From: Aquincola agrisoli
GTDB lineage: Bacteria; Pseudomonadota; Gammaproteobacteria; Burkholderiales; Burkholderiaceae_C
DNA length: 64,000 bases
Assembly (NCBI RefSeq): GCF_036621135.1
Contig: NZ_JAZIBG010000020.1
Location: 62,001-126,000, forward strand
Direction of reading: 5' to 3'
This document shows, one piece after another, positions 16,591-25,305 of the stretch (its first letter is position 1; each line of letters starts with the position of its first letter). The position numbers and the translations under genes were made by a program. The notes under the pieces are model-generated. The model did no database searches. It saw only the letters and a list, made by a program, of their open reading frames with translations, and was not told where the DNA came from.

Positions 16591-18180
16591 TCAGTCGATG
16601 CGGATCCAGTCCGCCCGCAGCAGGTTGTTGGGGGTGACGACCGCCTGCACCCTGGCCCGTGTCGCCCAGGTGAGCATCGGCCGGAACAGCGGCAGCAGGT
16701 GGTGCTGTGCGGCCATGCGGCGCTGCGCGTCGCGGATCATGCCGGCGCGGGCCGCGGGATCGGCTTCGCTGCCCGCGTCGTCGATGAGCCGGTCGAGCTC
16801 GGCGTCGGTGAAGCGGCCGAAGTTCAGGCTGCCCTTCTTCCTGGCCGGATCCTGGCTGTGCATCGAGAGGTCCATCAGCACCTGTGCGTCGGCGATGCTG
16901 CCGCCCACCCCCACATAGAAGAAGCTGGTGTCGTTCGAGAACACCTTCGGGAAGTAGATCGACTTGGGCCGCGCGTCCACCGTCAGCCGCACGCCGATGC
17001 GCGCGAACGGGCCGACCAGCGCGGTGCAGACGGCGTGGCCCAGCACGTAGCGGTCGGTCGGGCAGTCGAGCGTGAGGTCGAAGCCCTCGGGGTAGCCCGC
17101 CTGCGCCAGCAGCGCCTTGGCGCGGTCGGGGTCGGGTTTCAGCGGCGCCTCCAGCTCGGGCGCGAGGCAGGCGCTTTTCAGGATCGCCATGCAACGGGTG
17201 GGCTCGGCCCGGCCATGCAGGATGGTGCGGACGAGCAGGGCGGGGTCGAGCGCCAGCGCCAGCGCCTCGCGCACGCGCACGTCCTTCAGCGGGTTGCGGT
17301 CCTTCACGCTGCCGTAGAGCAGCTGGTCGCGCGAGAGGTCCATGCCCAGGTACATCACCCGCGTCTCGGTCGCCTCGAAGAGCCTCAGCCCCGGCTCGCG
17401 CTTGAGCCGCGGCACGTCCTGCGGCGACACGTCCTGCACCAGGTCGACATCGCCGGCGAGCAGGGCCGCCATGCGGGTGGCATCGTTGGCGATGGGCACC
17501 AGCTCGATGCGCTCCACGTTGCCCTGCCGCGGTGCCCAGTGCGCGGCGTGGCGGGCCAGCACGGTGCGCACGCCGGGCTGCCGCGACACCAGCCTGTAGC
17601 GGCCGGTGCCCATGGCTTCGCGCGAGCTGGCCGCCTCATCCTTGGCCTTGAAGTCCGGCACGCGGGTGCTCTGGTGGGCCTCGGCCCAGCGGCGGCTCAT
17701 CACCAGCACGACGGCCAGGTGGTCGAGCAGCAGCGGGTTGACCTCGCGCTGCCGCAGCTCGATGGTGTGCGCGTCGATGCGCACCGGCTCGCCCAGCGGC
17801 TGCGCGTAGATCGCGAACTGGGAGGTGGGCTGCTGCGCGCGCAGGATGGAGAACACCACGTCGTCGGCATCCATCGGCGTGCCGTCGTGGAAGCGCACGT
17901 CGCGGCGCAGCTCGAAGCGCCAGCGCCGGGGCTCGATCCGCTCCCACCGCGTGGCCAGCGCCGGCACGATGCGCTGCATCTGGTCGCGTTCGACCAGCGC
18001 GTCGTGCACCAGCAGGTTCACGTTGATCGAGACGCCCTCGATGAAGGCGTGGGGGTCCATGCTCTCGGCGTCGCCACGCACGGCCCAGCGCAGCGTCTGC
18101 GCGTGCGCGCCGGCGGCCGCTGCGAGCAGCAGGGCGCAGGCGATCCAGGGTCGGGCCAGGGCGATCGCGGCGTTGGTCAT
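16591..18180 (-). CDS. ABC transporter substrate-binding protein, family 5 (peptide/nickel type)
   Basis: A 529-residue periplasmic binding protein of the DppA/OppA family. A signal peptide (residues 1-27, ending AGAHA) precedes TLRWAVRGDAESMDPHAF, then the family block RWRFELRRDVRFHDGTPMDADDVVFS and a later ALALALDPALLV segment. It should bind peptides, opines or similar solutes. No permease or ATPase gene is adjacent, so it is an orphan. The 15-base gap to the giant kinase gene indicates one operon, so it may feed a ligand signal to that pathway; this is inference. TGACC-region start ATG 18180 has GGAACC upstream. Confidence 0.9.
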   Translation of the reverse strand: MTNAAIALARPWIACALLLAAAAGAHAQTLRWAVRGDAESMDPHAFIEGVSINVNLLVHDALVERDQMQRIVPALATRWERIEPRRWRFELRRDVRFHDGTPMDADDVVFSILRAQQPTSQFAIYAQPLGEPVRIDAHTIELRQREVNPLLLDHLAVVLVMSRRWAEAHQSTRVPDFKAKDEAASSREAMGTGRYRLVSRQPGVRTVLARHAAHWAPRQGNVERIELVPIANDATRMAALLAGDVDLVQDVSPQDVPRLKREPGLRLFEATETRVMYLGMDLSRDQLLYGSVKDRNPLKDVRVREALALALDPALLVRTILHGRAEPTRCMAILKSACLAPELEAPLKPDPDRAKALLAQAGYPEGFDLTLDCPTDRYVLGHAVCTALVGPFARIGVRLTVDARPKSIYFPKVFSNDTSFFYVGVGGSIADAQVLMDLSMHSQDPARKKGSLNFGRFTDAELDRLIDDAGSEADPAARAGMIRDAQRRMAAQHHLLPLFRPMLTWATRARVQAVVTPNNLLRADWIRID

Positions 18181-18256
18181 GGTTCCTCCTGCGCAGATGC
18201 CATCCGGAGATGCCGAATGTGGTGCAACTGGAGTCTAGGTGATAGTGCATCGAAAT

Positions 18257-18266
18257 GTATCGATAC
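18257..18266. promoter_or_regulatory. Palindrome GTATCGATAC in a divergent promoter region
   Basis: This ten-base perfect palindrome sits in the 191-base divergent spacer between the solute-binding-protein gene (minus) and the DegP-like gene (plus). It could be half of an operator. No cognate regulator is adjacent, and ten-base palindromes arise by chance, so the call is weak. The same spacer has a GCCGGCCTCATCCGGCC hairpin near 18310-18327. Confidence 0.25.
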
Positions 18267-18371
18267 CAGAGCGGCCGGTTTAACCTTCGCTTCATCTTCG
18301 GCTAATGCCGGCCTCATCCGGCCTTCCCATGATCTGGGCCAAGCGGAATGAACCGCCATGGAGAAAAAGCA

Positions 18372-19853
18372 ATGACCCGGATCAAACCCCTCATCGGTGC
18401 CCTCGTGACCGCCGGCGTGCTGGCTGGCGGGAGTGCGGCGGCCTTCGGCTTCAAGCTGCCCTGGTCGAAGGACGAGGCGCAGCCCGCGGCGGTGACGGCG
18501 CAGGCCGCCGCCGTCACGCAGGCGGCCGTCGTGCCGGCGGCGCCGGTCGCGCCCACGGCGGCGCCGAACTTCCGCGCCATCGTCCAGCAGGGCGGGCCGG
18601 CGGTGGTGGGCGTCACGGTCGAGGGCACGCGGCAGGCGAGCGTGCAGGAAGACCCGATGGCGCAGTTCTTCCGCGGTTTCCCCGGCTTCGGCCAGCGCGG
18701 CTTGCCGCGCGGCGGCGGCGAGGTGCCGTTCCGCGGCCAGGGCTCGGGCTTCATCGTCAGCAGCGACGGCCTGATCCTCACCAACGCCCACGTGGTCGAC
18801 GGTGCGAAGGAAGTGACCGTCAAGCTGCAGGACCGCCGCGAGTTCCGCGCCAAGGTGCTGGGCAGCGACAAGGCAACCGACGTGGCCGTGCTGCGCGTGG
18901 AGGCGAAGAACCTGCCGGTGGTGCGCCTGGGCGACCCGAAGCAGCTGCAGGTCGGCGACCCGGTGCTGGCCATCGGCTCGCCCTACGGCTTCGAGCAGAC
19001 GGCCACGCAGGGCATCGTCAGCGCCAAGGGCCGCTCGCTGCCCGGCGACGCCTACGTGCCCTTCATCCAGACCGACGCGGCGGTGAACCCGGGCAACTCG
19101 GGCGGCCCGCTGTTCGACGGCAGTGGCAGCGTGGTCGGCATCAACGCGCAGATCTATTCGCAGACCGGCGGCTACCAGGGCCTGGCGTTCGCCATCCCGA
19201 TCGACCTGGCGCTGAAGGTGAAGGACCAGATCGTCGCGACCGGCAGCGCACAGCATGCGCGCCTGGGCGTGGTGGTGCAGGACCTCTCGGCGCCGCTCGC
19301 CGAATCGTTCGGCCTGCCGCGCCCCGACGGTGCGCTGGTGGCGCAGGTGGCGCCCAACAGCCCCGCGGCCGCGGCCGGGCTGAAGGCGGGCGACGTGATC
19401 ACGCAGGTCAACGGCGAGGCGATCGAACGTTCGGGCGGGCTGTCGAGCCGCATCGGCCTGTCCTCGCCCGGCGACAAGGTCAAGCTGCAGGTGTGGCGCG
19501 ACAAGAGTGCGCGTGAGATGGAGGTCAAGCTCGCGCGCGCCGACGACGGCGAGCAGCAGGCCGCCAACGCCAGCGGCGGGGTGGAGCCCGGCAAGCTGGG
19601 CCTGGCCCTGCGCCCGCTGAGCCCGCAGGAGCGTTCACAGGCCGGCGTGCAGGAAGGCCTGGTGGTCGAGCAGGCCGCCGGCCCGGCAGCCCGTGCCGGC
19701 GTGTCCCGCGGCGACGTGCTGCTGGCCGTCAACGGCCAGCCGGTTCAGTCGGTCGAGCAGGTGCAGGGCGTGCTCAAGGGCAAGCCGAAGAGCGTCGCGC
19801 TGCTGATCGAGCGCAACGGCGAGCGCATCTTCGTGCCGGTGCGGCTGGGTTGA
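18372..19853 (+). CDS. Do-like serine endoprotease (DegP/MucD type)
   Basis: A 493-residue periplasmic trypsin-like protease and chaperone. Signal peptide (about 1-25), protease domain with the catalytic triad His in LTNAHVVDG, Asp in ATDVAVLRV and Ser in NPGNSGGPL, then two PDZ domains (about 285-375 with LGVVVQDLS, and about 400-490). Length and order fit the DegP/DegQ/MucD family, which degrades misfolded envelope proteins. The start at 18372 is favoured over 18348 because GGAGA lies about eight bases upstream. It stands alone rather than behind rpoE-rseAB as in many relatives. The next gene is convergent 18 bases later. Confidence 0.93.
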   Translation: MTRIKPLIGALVTAGVLAGGSAAAFGFKLPWSKDEAQPAAVTAQAAAVTQAAVVPAAPVAPTAAPNFRAIVQQGGPAVVGVTVEGTRQASVQEDPMAQFFRGFPGFGQRGLPRGGGEVPFRGQGSGFIVSSDGLILTNAHVVDGAKEVTVKLQDRREFRAKVLGSDKATDVAVLRVEAKNLPVVRLGDPKQLQVGDPVLAIGSPYGFEQTATQGIVSAKGRSLPGDAYVPFIQTDAAVNPGNSGGPLFDGSGSVVGINAQIYSQTGGYQGLAFAIPIDLALKVKDQIVATGSAQHARLGVVVQDLSAPLAESFGLPRPDGALVAQVAPNSPAAAAGLKAGDVITQVNGEAIERSGGLSSRIGLSSPGDKVKLQVWRDKSAREMEVKLARADDGEQQAANASGGVEPGKLGLALRPLSPQERSQAGVQEGLVVEQAAGPAARAGVSRGDVLLAVNGQPVQSVEQVQGVLKGKPKSVALLIERNGERIFVPVRLG

Positions 19854-19871
19854 CCGGCCGGGCTGGGCGCC

Positions 19872-21218
19872 TCAGCGAAGCGTGGCCAGGACCCGGTCGA
19901 CCATGACCCCGGACTGGCCCAGGTAGTTGGCCGGGTCGCACAGCGCGGCCAGCGCGGCGCGGTCGAGGTGGCGGTTGATCTCCGGGTGCTCGGCCAGCAG
20001 GTCGAGCAGCGGCCGCTGCTGCTTCACCGCATCGCGGCAGATGTCGTAGACCAGGTCGTGCGCGTACTCGCGGCCGATGTAGGGCCCCAGGCCCATCATC
20101 ACGGCCTCGCTCATCACCAGGCCGTGGGTCATGTCGATGTTCTTGCGCATCTGCACGGCGTCCACTTCCAGCCCCTCGAGCACGAAGCGCGACTGCTTCA
20201 GCGCCCCCGCCATCAGGCAGAAGGCCTCGGGCAGCACGATCCATTCGATCTCCCACGGGCCGGTCGACCGCTCGTGGTCGGCCACCATCGCATCCATCAG
20301 CGCCGCGGCATGCTGGCGCACCACCGAGATCGCGGCGTGGATGTAGCAGCTGCTGATCGGGTTGCGCTTCTGCGGCATCGTGCTGCTGGAGCCGCGGCCG
20401 TGGGCGTAGGGCTCGTACACCTCGCCCACCTCGGTCTGCATCATCAGCTTGACGTCCATGCTCAGCTTGCCGAGCGTGCCGCCCACCAGCCCCAGGAACG
20501 CGCCCACCTCGGCGATGTTGTCGCGGATGGTGTGCCACGCGATCACCGGCTGCGCCAGGCCCAGCTCGGCGCACAGGCCGGCCTGCGTTTCCATCGCGCC
20601 GGTCTGCAGCGAGGCCAGCGTGCCGGCGGCCCCGGCGAACTCGCCCACCAGCACCCGCGACTTCAGCTGGTCGAGCCGCTCGCGGTGGCGTTCGATGGCC
20701 GAGAGCAGCCCGGCCATCTTGTAGCCGAAGGTCACCGGAATGGCCTGCTGCAGGTTGCTGCGGCCGATCATCGGCGTGTCGCGGTGCTGCTTGGCAAGCT
20801 TGGCCATCGCCGCCGAGATGGCGGCCAGTTCGTCGTCGACGATCGCGAGGCCCTCGCGGATCTGCAGCACCGTGGCGGTGTCGGTGATGTCCTGCGTGGT
20901 GGCGCCCCAGTGGCAGTACTCGCCGAGCTTGTCGCGGCACAGCGCGTTGAGCTGCGACACCACGCCGAGGATCGGGTAGCCGATGCGCTCGGTCTGCTGG
21001 CGCAGCTTGGCCATGTCGATCTGATCGAGCCGGCAGTGGCTGACGATCTCGTCGGCCGCCTCCTGGGGGATCAGGCCGAGGCGGCCCTGCACGACGGCGA
21101 GCGCGCGTTCGATGTCGAGGTACTTCTGCGTGCGGTTCTCGTCCGACCACACCCGGCGCATCGCGTCGGAAGAGAAGATGCCCTGGAAGATGGCGGAATC
21201 GATGATGGTGGATGGCAT
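19872..21218 (-). CDS. Fumarase/adenylosuccinate-lyase superfamily enzyme (PcaB-like)
   Basis: A 448-residue lyase of the class II fumarase, aspartase and argininosuccinate-lyase superfamily. The signature SSSTMPQKRNPISS, the HWGATTQDITDT substrate loop and the helical-bundle core are all present. The sequence is closest in style to 3-carboxy-cis,cis-muconate cycloisomerase (PcaB)-like lyases. These eliminate fumarate-like products or cycloisomerise polycarboxylates; the true substrate is unknown. GGAGA precedes ATG 21218. It is the last gene of the minus-strand CoA-ester operon, 28 bases after the CitE-like gene, so it probably acts on an intermediate of that pathway. Confidence 0.88.
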   Translation of the reverse strand: MPSTIIDSAIFQGIFSSDAMRRVWSDENRTQKYLDIERALAVVQGRLGLIPQEAADEIVSHCRLDQIDMAKLRQQTERIGYPILGVVSQLNALCRDKLGEYCHWGATTQDITDTATVLQIREGLAIVDDELAAISAAMAKLAKQHRDTPMIGRSNLQQAIPVTFGYKMAGLLSAIERHRERLDQLKSRVLVGEFAGAAGTLASLQTGAMETQAGLCAELGLAQPVIAWHTIRDNIAEVGAFLGLVGGTLGKLSMDVKLMMQTEVGEVYEPYAHGRGSSSTMPQKRNPISSCYIHAAISVVRQHAAALMDAMVADHERSTGPWEIEWIVLPEAFCLMAGALKQSRFVLEGLEVDAVQMRKNIDMTHGLVMSEAVMMGLGPYIGREYAHDLVYDICRDAVKQQRPLLDLLAEHPEINRHLDRAALAALCDPANYLGQSGVMVDRVLATLR

Positions 21219-21246
21219 GGCGTGTCTCCGTGGGAAGGCGATGAAG

Positions 21247-22062
21247 TCAGGCACCTGCGCGTTGCAGCGTGCGGCGGGCCTGGAGGACGACGGGCTGGTC
21301 GACCATCTGGCCGTCGAGTTGCGCCGCGCCCGGCGAGGCCGCCTCGGCGGCCATCACGCGCCGGGCCCAGGCGAGTTGCTCCGGCGAAGGGGCCAGCGCG
21401 GCGTGAAGGGGTGCGATCTGGCGCGGATGGATGCACAGCTTGGCGCCGAATCCCCGGCAGCGCGCCCAGGCGAGGTCTTGCAGCAGGCGCGGCTCGTCGT
21501 CGAGTTGCGGCGTGACGCCCGCCACCGGCGCCGCCAGGCCGGCCACGCGCGAGGCCAGGGCCAGCACGCCGGCCGCATGCGCCAGGCCGTCGGGGCCTTC
21601 GGCGAGGTCCAGGCCGAGGTCCAGCGCGAAGTCGAGCGTGCCGAACGCCAGGCGGATGACGCCGTCGGCACCGGCGACGTCGGCGGCCTGCGCGACGCCG
21701 CGTGCGGTTTCGACGAGCGCGAGCACCTGCGCCTGCGGCAGCTCGGCGCGAACCCGGCGCACGTGCGCGGCGGCTTCGGCCTTCGGCAGCATGACCTGCG
21801 CGATGCGGGCGTCGCGCAGCAGCCGGAGGTCTTCCGCGATCTCGCTCGACAGCACGTCGTTGATGCGCACCGCGACCCGGGCGCGGTCTGCCTCGTGAGC
21901 CGCTTCGCACCAGCGCGCGATCGCATCGCGCGCCTCGCGCTTCGATGCCGGCGCGACGGCATCCTCCAGGTCGAGGACCACGGCGTCCGCGCCGCTGGCG
22001 AGGGCCTTGGCGAAGCGCTCGGGGCGGTTGCCGGGCACGAACAGGTAGGTGCGCGGATCCAT
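21247..22062 (-). CDS. HpcH/HpaI aldolase - citrate lyase beta-like (CoA-ester lyase)
   Basis: A 271-residue TIM-barrel protein of the CitE family. It opens with LFVPGNRPERFAKAL and the SGADAVVLDLEDAV block; further acidic metal ligands are expected in LALVETARGV and FGTLDFALD. Free-standing CitE-like enzymes cleave malyl-, citramalyl- or hydroxymethylglutaryl-type CoA esters to acetyl-CoA plus an oxoacid. Its start codon overlaps the stop of the CoA-transferase gene (TGATG), so the two are coupled. Together with the transferase and MaoC gene this is the composition of the (S)-citramalyl-CoA lyase step of itaconate catabolism. That assignment is inference. Confidence 0.88.
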   Translation of the reverse strand: MDPRTYLFVPGNRPERFAKALASGADAVVLDLEDAVAPASKREARDAIARWCEAAHEADRARVAVRINDVLSSEIAEDLRLLRDARIAQVMLPKAEAAAHVRRVRAELPQAQVLALVETARGVAQAADVAGADGVIRLAFGTLDFALDLGLDLAEGPDGLAHAAGVLALASRVAGLAAPVAGVTPQLDDEPRLLQDLAWARCRGFGAKLCIHPRQIAPLHAALAPSPEQLAWARRVMAAEAASPGAAQLDGQMVDQPVVLQARRTLQRAGA

Positions 22063-23243
22063 CAGATCGCTACCGCGGCGCGCAGCGCCGCCACGGTCTC
22101 GGGATCGACACCCAGCTCACGCAGGATGGCGTCGGTGTGCTCGCCCAGCGCAGGCACCGGGTCCATGCGGGGGCCCTCCTGCCACGAGCCGGGCGGCAGC
22201 ATCGCGGGCAACGGGCCGGCCGGCGAGCCGATCTCGCGCCAACGCTGCCGCGCCTTCAGCTGGGGGTGCTCCCACACGTCCTGCATCGTGTTGACGCGGG
22301 CGTTGGCGATCTGCGCCGCTTCCAGCCGTTCGACGACCTGCGGCGCCGTCAGCGGCGCGAACGCCTGCACGATGATCTCGCGCAGCGCGGCACGGCTGGC
22401 GACACGCCGGGCGTTCCCCGCGAAGCGCTCGTCTCGCGCCAGCGCGGGCTGCAGCAGCACCTTGTCGCAGAAGCTGACCCATTCGCGTTCGTTCTGCAGG
22501 CCGAGCATCACGCTGCCGTCGTCCGCGCCGGTCGGGAAGGGGCCGTAGGGGTAGATGGTCGCGTGTGCCGCACCGGTGCGCGGCGGCGGCGGCGCGCCGT
22601 CGAACGCGTAGTACAGCGGGTAGCTCGTCCACTCGGACAGCGCTTCCAGCATCGAGATGTCGATGTGCTGCCCCCGGCCGGTCTGCGCCCGCTGCAGCAG
22701 CGCGGCGAGGATGTTGGTGTAGGCGTACATGCCCGCCGCGATGTCGGCGATCGACGGGCCTGCCTTGCAGGGCTCCTCGGCCGTGCCGGTGACCGAGACG
22801 AAGCCCGCTTCGCTCTGGATGAGCAGGTCGTAGGCCTTCTTGTCGCGGTACGGGCCGTCGGCGCCGTAGCCCGAGATGTCGCAGACGATGATCGACGGCT
22901 TCCGGGCGGCCAGCGCCTCGTAGCCGAGGCCCAGGCGCGCGGCGGCCCCGGGCGCCAGGTTCTGGACCACCACGTCGGCCTTCTCCAGCACGAGGCGCTC
23001 GAGCACCTGCGCCGCCTGGGGGTGCTTGACGTCGAGCGTGAGGCTTTCCTTGGAACGGTTGGTCCAGACGAAGTGCGAGGCGAGGCCGCGCACGCGTGTG
23101 TCGTAGTTGCGGGCGAAGTCGCCCACGCCGGGGCGTTCGATCTTGATGACACGCGCGCCCAGGTCGGCGAGCTGCCGGGTGCAGAACGGCGCCGCGATGG
23201 CGTGTTCGAGGGTGACGACCGTGAGGCCTTTGAGCGGTTGCAT
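22062..23243 (-). CDS. Class III (CaiB/BaiF) CoA-transferase
   Basis: A 393-residue family III CoA-transferase. Typical features: GLTVVTLEHAIAAPFCTRQLADLGARVIKIE at the N-terminus, the DVKHPQA segment, and NLAPGAAARLGLGYEAL followed by DISGYGADGPYRDKKAYDLLIQSEAG. The Asp that carries the acyl anhydride is expected in the VVQNLAPG to YDLLIQ region. It moves CoA from a donor such as succinyl-CoA to a carboxylic acid. It starts 14 bases after the MaoC-type gene and overlaps the CitE-like gene, so the operon can activate an acid, hydrate it and cleave it. Confidence 0.92.
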   Translation of the reverse strand: MQPLKGLTVVTLEHAIAAPFCTRQLADLGARVIKIERPGVGDFARNYDTRVRGLASHFVWTNRSKESLTLDVKHPQAAQVLERLVLEKADVVVQNLAPGAAARLGLGYEALAARKPSIIVCDISGYGADGPYRDKKAYDLLIQSEAGFVSVTGTAEEPCKAGPSIADIAAGMYAYTNILAALLQRAQTGRGQHIDISMLEALSEWTSYPLYYAFDGAPPPPRTGAAHATIYPYGPFPTGADDGSVMLGLQNEREWVSFCDKVLLQPALARDERFAGNARRVASRAALREIIVQAFAPLTAPQVVERLEAAQIANARVNTMQDVWEHPQLKARQRWREIGSPAGPLPAMLPPGSWQEGPRMDPVPALGEHTDAILRELGVDPETVAALRAAVAI

Positions 23244-23257
23244 GCGGCAGGCTTTCT

Positions 23258-24133
23258 TCAGCGGAGCAGCGCGGTGGCGTCCATCGTCAGCCAGCCTTCG
23301 TGGTCGCTGGCCCAGAGGTGCACGCTGCGGCCGTCGGCCGACGGCGTGCCCTGCACGCGGAACGGGTGCAGGTCGAAGGTGGGCCGAACGGCCTTGAACG
23401 TGAACGCGGCCACCTCCGCGCCGGGCCGTTCGCGGCGCAGCAGGTCGAGCAGCAGCGTCGCGATCAGCGGGCCGTGCACGATGAGGCCCGGGTAGCCCTC
23501 GACCTGCGTGACGTAGCGGCGGTCGTAGTGGATCCGGTGGCCGTTGAAGGTGAGCGCCGAGTAGCGGAAGAGCAGCACGTCGTCCGGCACGATCTCGCGG
23601 CGCCACACCGCAGCGCCGGGCGCGGCCTGCGGCGGCGGCGGCACGTCGCCGGGCTGCTGCGCGTCGCGGTAGACGATGTCGTGAAACTCGACCAGCGCCG
23701 GCTCGGCTGCGCCCTCCACGCGCAGCTCGTGGCGCACCTTTACGAAGACGAGCCGTCCGGTCCGGCCCTCCTTCAGGCGCACGTCGTCGATGGTGGACGT
23801 GCGCGCCACGCGGTCGCCCACCCGCAGCGGCGAGCGGAACTCGAACTGGCTGCCGGCCCACATGCGGCGCGGCAGCGGCACCGGCGGCAGGAAGCCGCCG
23901 CGCTTGGCGTGGCCGTCGGCGCCGATCTCCGACTGGCGGTGCAGCGGCAGGAAGTAGAGCCAGTGCCAGAGCGGCGGCAGCGGCATGCCGGGTTCGACCG
24001 GCTGGGCGGGGTGGTCGAGCGTGGCGTTGAGCGCCGCCACCGGCGTGGCGCCGATGAGGTCGTGCACGGTCTCGCTGCGGCCGATCCAGGCGGCGAGGTC
24101 GATCGTCTCGGAAGGGGTGGAGAGGCGGGTCAT
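23258..24133 (-). CDS. MaoC-type (mesaconyl-CoA hydratase-like) acyl-CoA hydratase
   Basis: A 291-residue double hot-dog protein with N- and C-terminal MaoC-like halves. The N-terminal half has LPLHRQSEIGADGHAKRGGFLPPVPLPRRMWAGS and the C-terminal half has RYSALTFNGHRIHYDRRY, with the usual hydratase His/Asp region, then GLIVHGPLIATLL. This layout is that of mesaconyl-C4-CoA or itaconyl-CoA hydratases and HTD2-like dehydratases. It would hydrate an unsaturated CoA ester made by the CoA-transferase encoded next. It is the first clearly intact enzyme gene after the porin-like remnant. Confidence 0.88.
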   Translation of the reverse strand: MTRLSTPSETIDLAAWIGRSETVHDLIGATPVAALNATLDHPAQPVEPGMPLPPLWHWLYFLPLHRQSEIGADGHAKRGGFLPPVPLPRRMWAGSQFEFRSPLRVGDRVARTSTIDDVRLKEGRTGRLVFVKVRHELRVEGAAEPALVEFHDIVYRDAQQPGDVPPPPQAAPGAAVWRREIVPDDVLLFRYSALTFNGHRIHYDRRYVTQVEGYPGLIVHGPLIATLLLDLLRRERPGAEVAAFTFKAVRPTFDLHPFRVQGTPSADGRSVHLWASDHEGWLTMDATALLR

Positions 24134-24149
24134 GGGTGGCTTCCGGAGT

Positions 24150-24305
24150 TCAGAAGTTGTGGCGCACGCCGGCTTCCGCCGCGGTGGACGAGGCCCCGCC
24201 CCGCAGGCCGGCCGGGCCGCCGGGGATCACGCTCGACTGGGCCGAGGCCGGCAGCAGCACGGCCGCACCGAGCAGGCCGAGGGCGAGGGACGGGATGGTT
24301 TTCAT
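24150..24305 (-). pseudogene. 51-residue porin-like remnant (signal peptide joined to porin C-terminus)
   Basis: A short frame with GGGAG about ten bases before its ATG. It encodes a signal peptide (MKTIPSLALGLLGAAVLLPA, then SAQ), the SSV that starts many Burkholderiales porins, about 15 residues of Gly/Ala/Pro linker, and a terminus AEAGVRHNF. Gram-negative porins of this order begin AQSSVTLYG and end in a GLRH(x)F-type strand with terminal Phe. The simplest reading is a porin gene that lost its whole barrel by an in-frame internal deletion. It could instead be a tiny secreted peptide. It lies between the Bug gene and the MaoC gene, where porins often occur. Confidence 0.5.
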
Positions 24306-24321
24306 CTTGCCGGCTCCCTGC

Positions 24322-25305
24322 TCAGTCGGCCGTCAGGCGGGCCTCGGTCACCACGCGCTTCCACTTGACCAGCTCCGACTTCACGAGATCGCCCAATTCG
24401 GCCGGCGTGCTGGTCTGCACGTCGGCGCCGTGGTCCTCGATGCGCTTGGCGGTCTCCTTGTCGGCCAGCACTTCGTTGACGGCCTTGTTCAGCTTCTCGA
24501 TCACGGCCTTGGGCGTCTTGGCCGGCGCGAACAGCGCGTACCACTGCGTGACGTCGACGCCATCGACGCCGGCCTCCTTCAGCGTGGGCACGTCGGGCAT
24601 GCTGGGCACCCGGCTCGGGCCGGCCACGGCCAGCGCGCGCAGCTTGCCGTTCTTCACATGGGTGGAGGCCGTGTACAGGCTGGGGAACATGAAGTCGGTC
24701 TGGCCGGCGATGGTGTCGTTCACCGCCGGTGCCGACCCCTTGTACGGCACGCCCAGCATCACGACCTTGGCGTTGAGCTTGAACAGCTCGGCCGCGAAAT
24801 GCGGCGCAGTGCCGTTGCCGGCCGAGGCGTAGCTGTACTTGTCCGGCTTGGCCTTGAGCTGGGCCACGAGGTCGCGCACGTCCTTGACCGGCACGCTGGT
24901 GTTGGCCACCATCAGGGTCGGCGAGTAGGCCACCAGTCCGATGGGTTCGAAGTCCTTCACCGGGTCGTAGCGCAGCTTCTGCAGCGCCGGGTTCATGCTG
25001 TGCGTGGCGATGTAGCCGAGCATCAGCGTGTGGCCGTCGGGCGCGGCGCGGGCCACGAACTCGCTGGCGATCGAGCCGTTGGCGCCCGCCCGGTTGTCGA
25101 TGATGATCGTCTGGCCCAGCATCGGCCCGAGCTTCTGCGCGATGGTGCGGGCCATCGCGTCGTTGGCGCCGCCCGCCGCGGTGGGCACGACGATGGTGAT
25201 CGTCTTGGTCGGATAGGGGGGTGCCGCTGCGGCTTGCGCCAGGGCGACGGCAGGGGCGGCAGCGGCCAGGGTGGCGGCCACGAGGGGGGCGATCAACTTC
25301 TTCAC
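24322..25305 (-). CDS. Bug-family (TctC) tripartite tricarboxylate transporter solute-binding protein
   Basis: A 327-residue periplasmic binding protein. GTG at 25305 has GGAGA eight bases upstream and gives a normal signal peptide (KKLIAPLVAATLAAAAPAVA, cleaved near ALAQA). The mature part starts PYPTKTITIVVPTAAGGANDAMAR, the Bug hallmark. Further blocks are NRAGANGSIASEFVARAAPDGHTL and VPYKGSAPAVNDTIAGQ. Length is standard. The frame is open upstream into the PrpF gene, so it may also be made as a fusion. Bug proteins bind small carboxylates. No permease is in this operon, but tctA and tctB lie 4 kb away (29485-31471). Confidence 0.9.
   Translation of the reverse strand: MKKLIAPLVAATLAAAAPAVALAQAAAAPPYPTKTITIVVPTAAGGANDAMARTIAQKLGPMLGQTIIIDNRAGANGSIASEFVARAAPDGHTLMLGYIATHSMNPALQKLRYDPVKDFEPIGLVAYSPTLMVANTSVPVKDVRDLVAQLKAKPDKYSYASAGNGTAPHFAAELFKLNAKVVMLGVPYKGSAPAVNDTIAGQTDFMFPSLYTASTHVKNGKLRALAVAGPSRVPSMPDVPTLKEAGVDGVDVTQWYALFAPAKTPKAVIEKLNKAVNEVLADKETAKRIEDHGADVQTSTPAELGDLVKSELVKWKRVVTEARLTAD

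Noticed and set aside
10606..18351. Very long open frames on the plus strand opposite the giant kinase and binding-protein genes (over 2500 codons)
   Set aside because: Frame shadows caused by extreme GC bias at codon position three. The translation is Arg/Ala/Gly/His-rich and low-complexity, with no domain, while the opposite strand encodes clear families.
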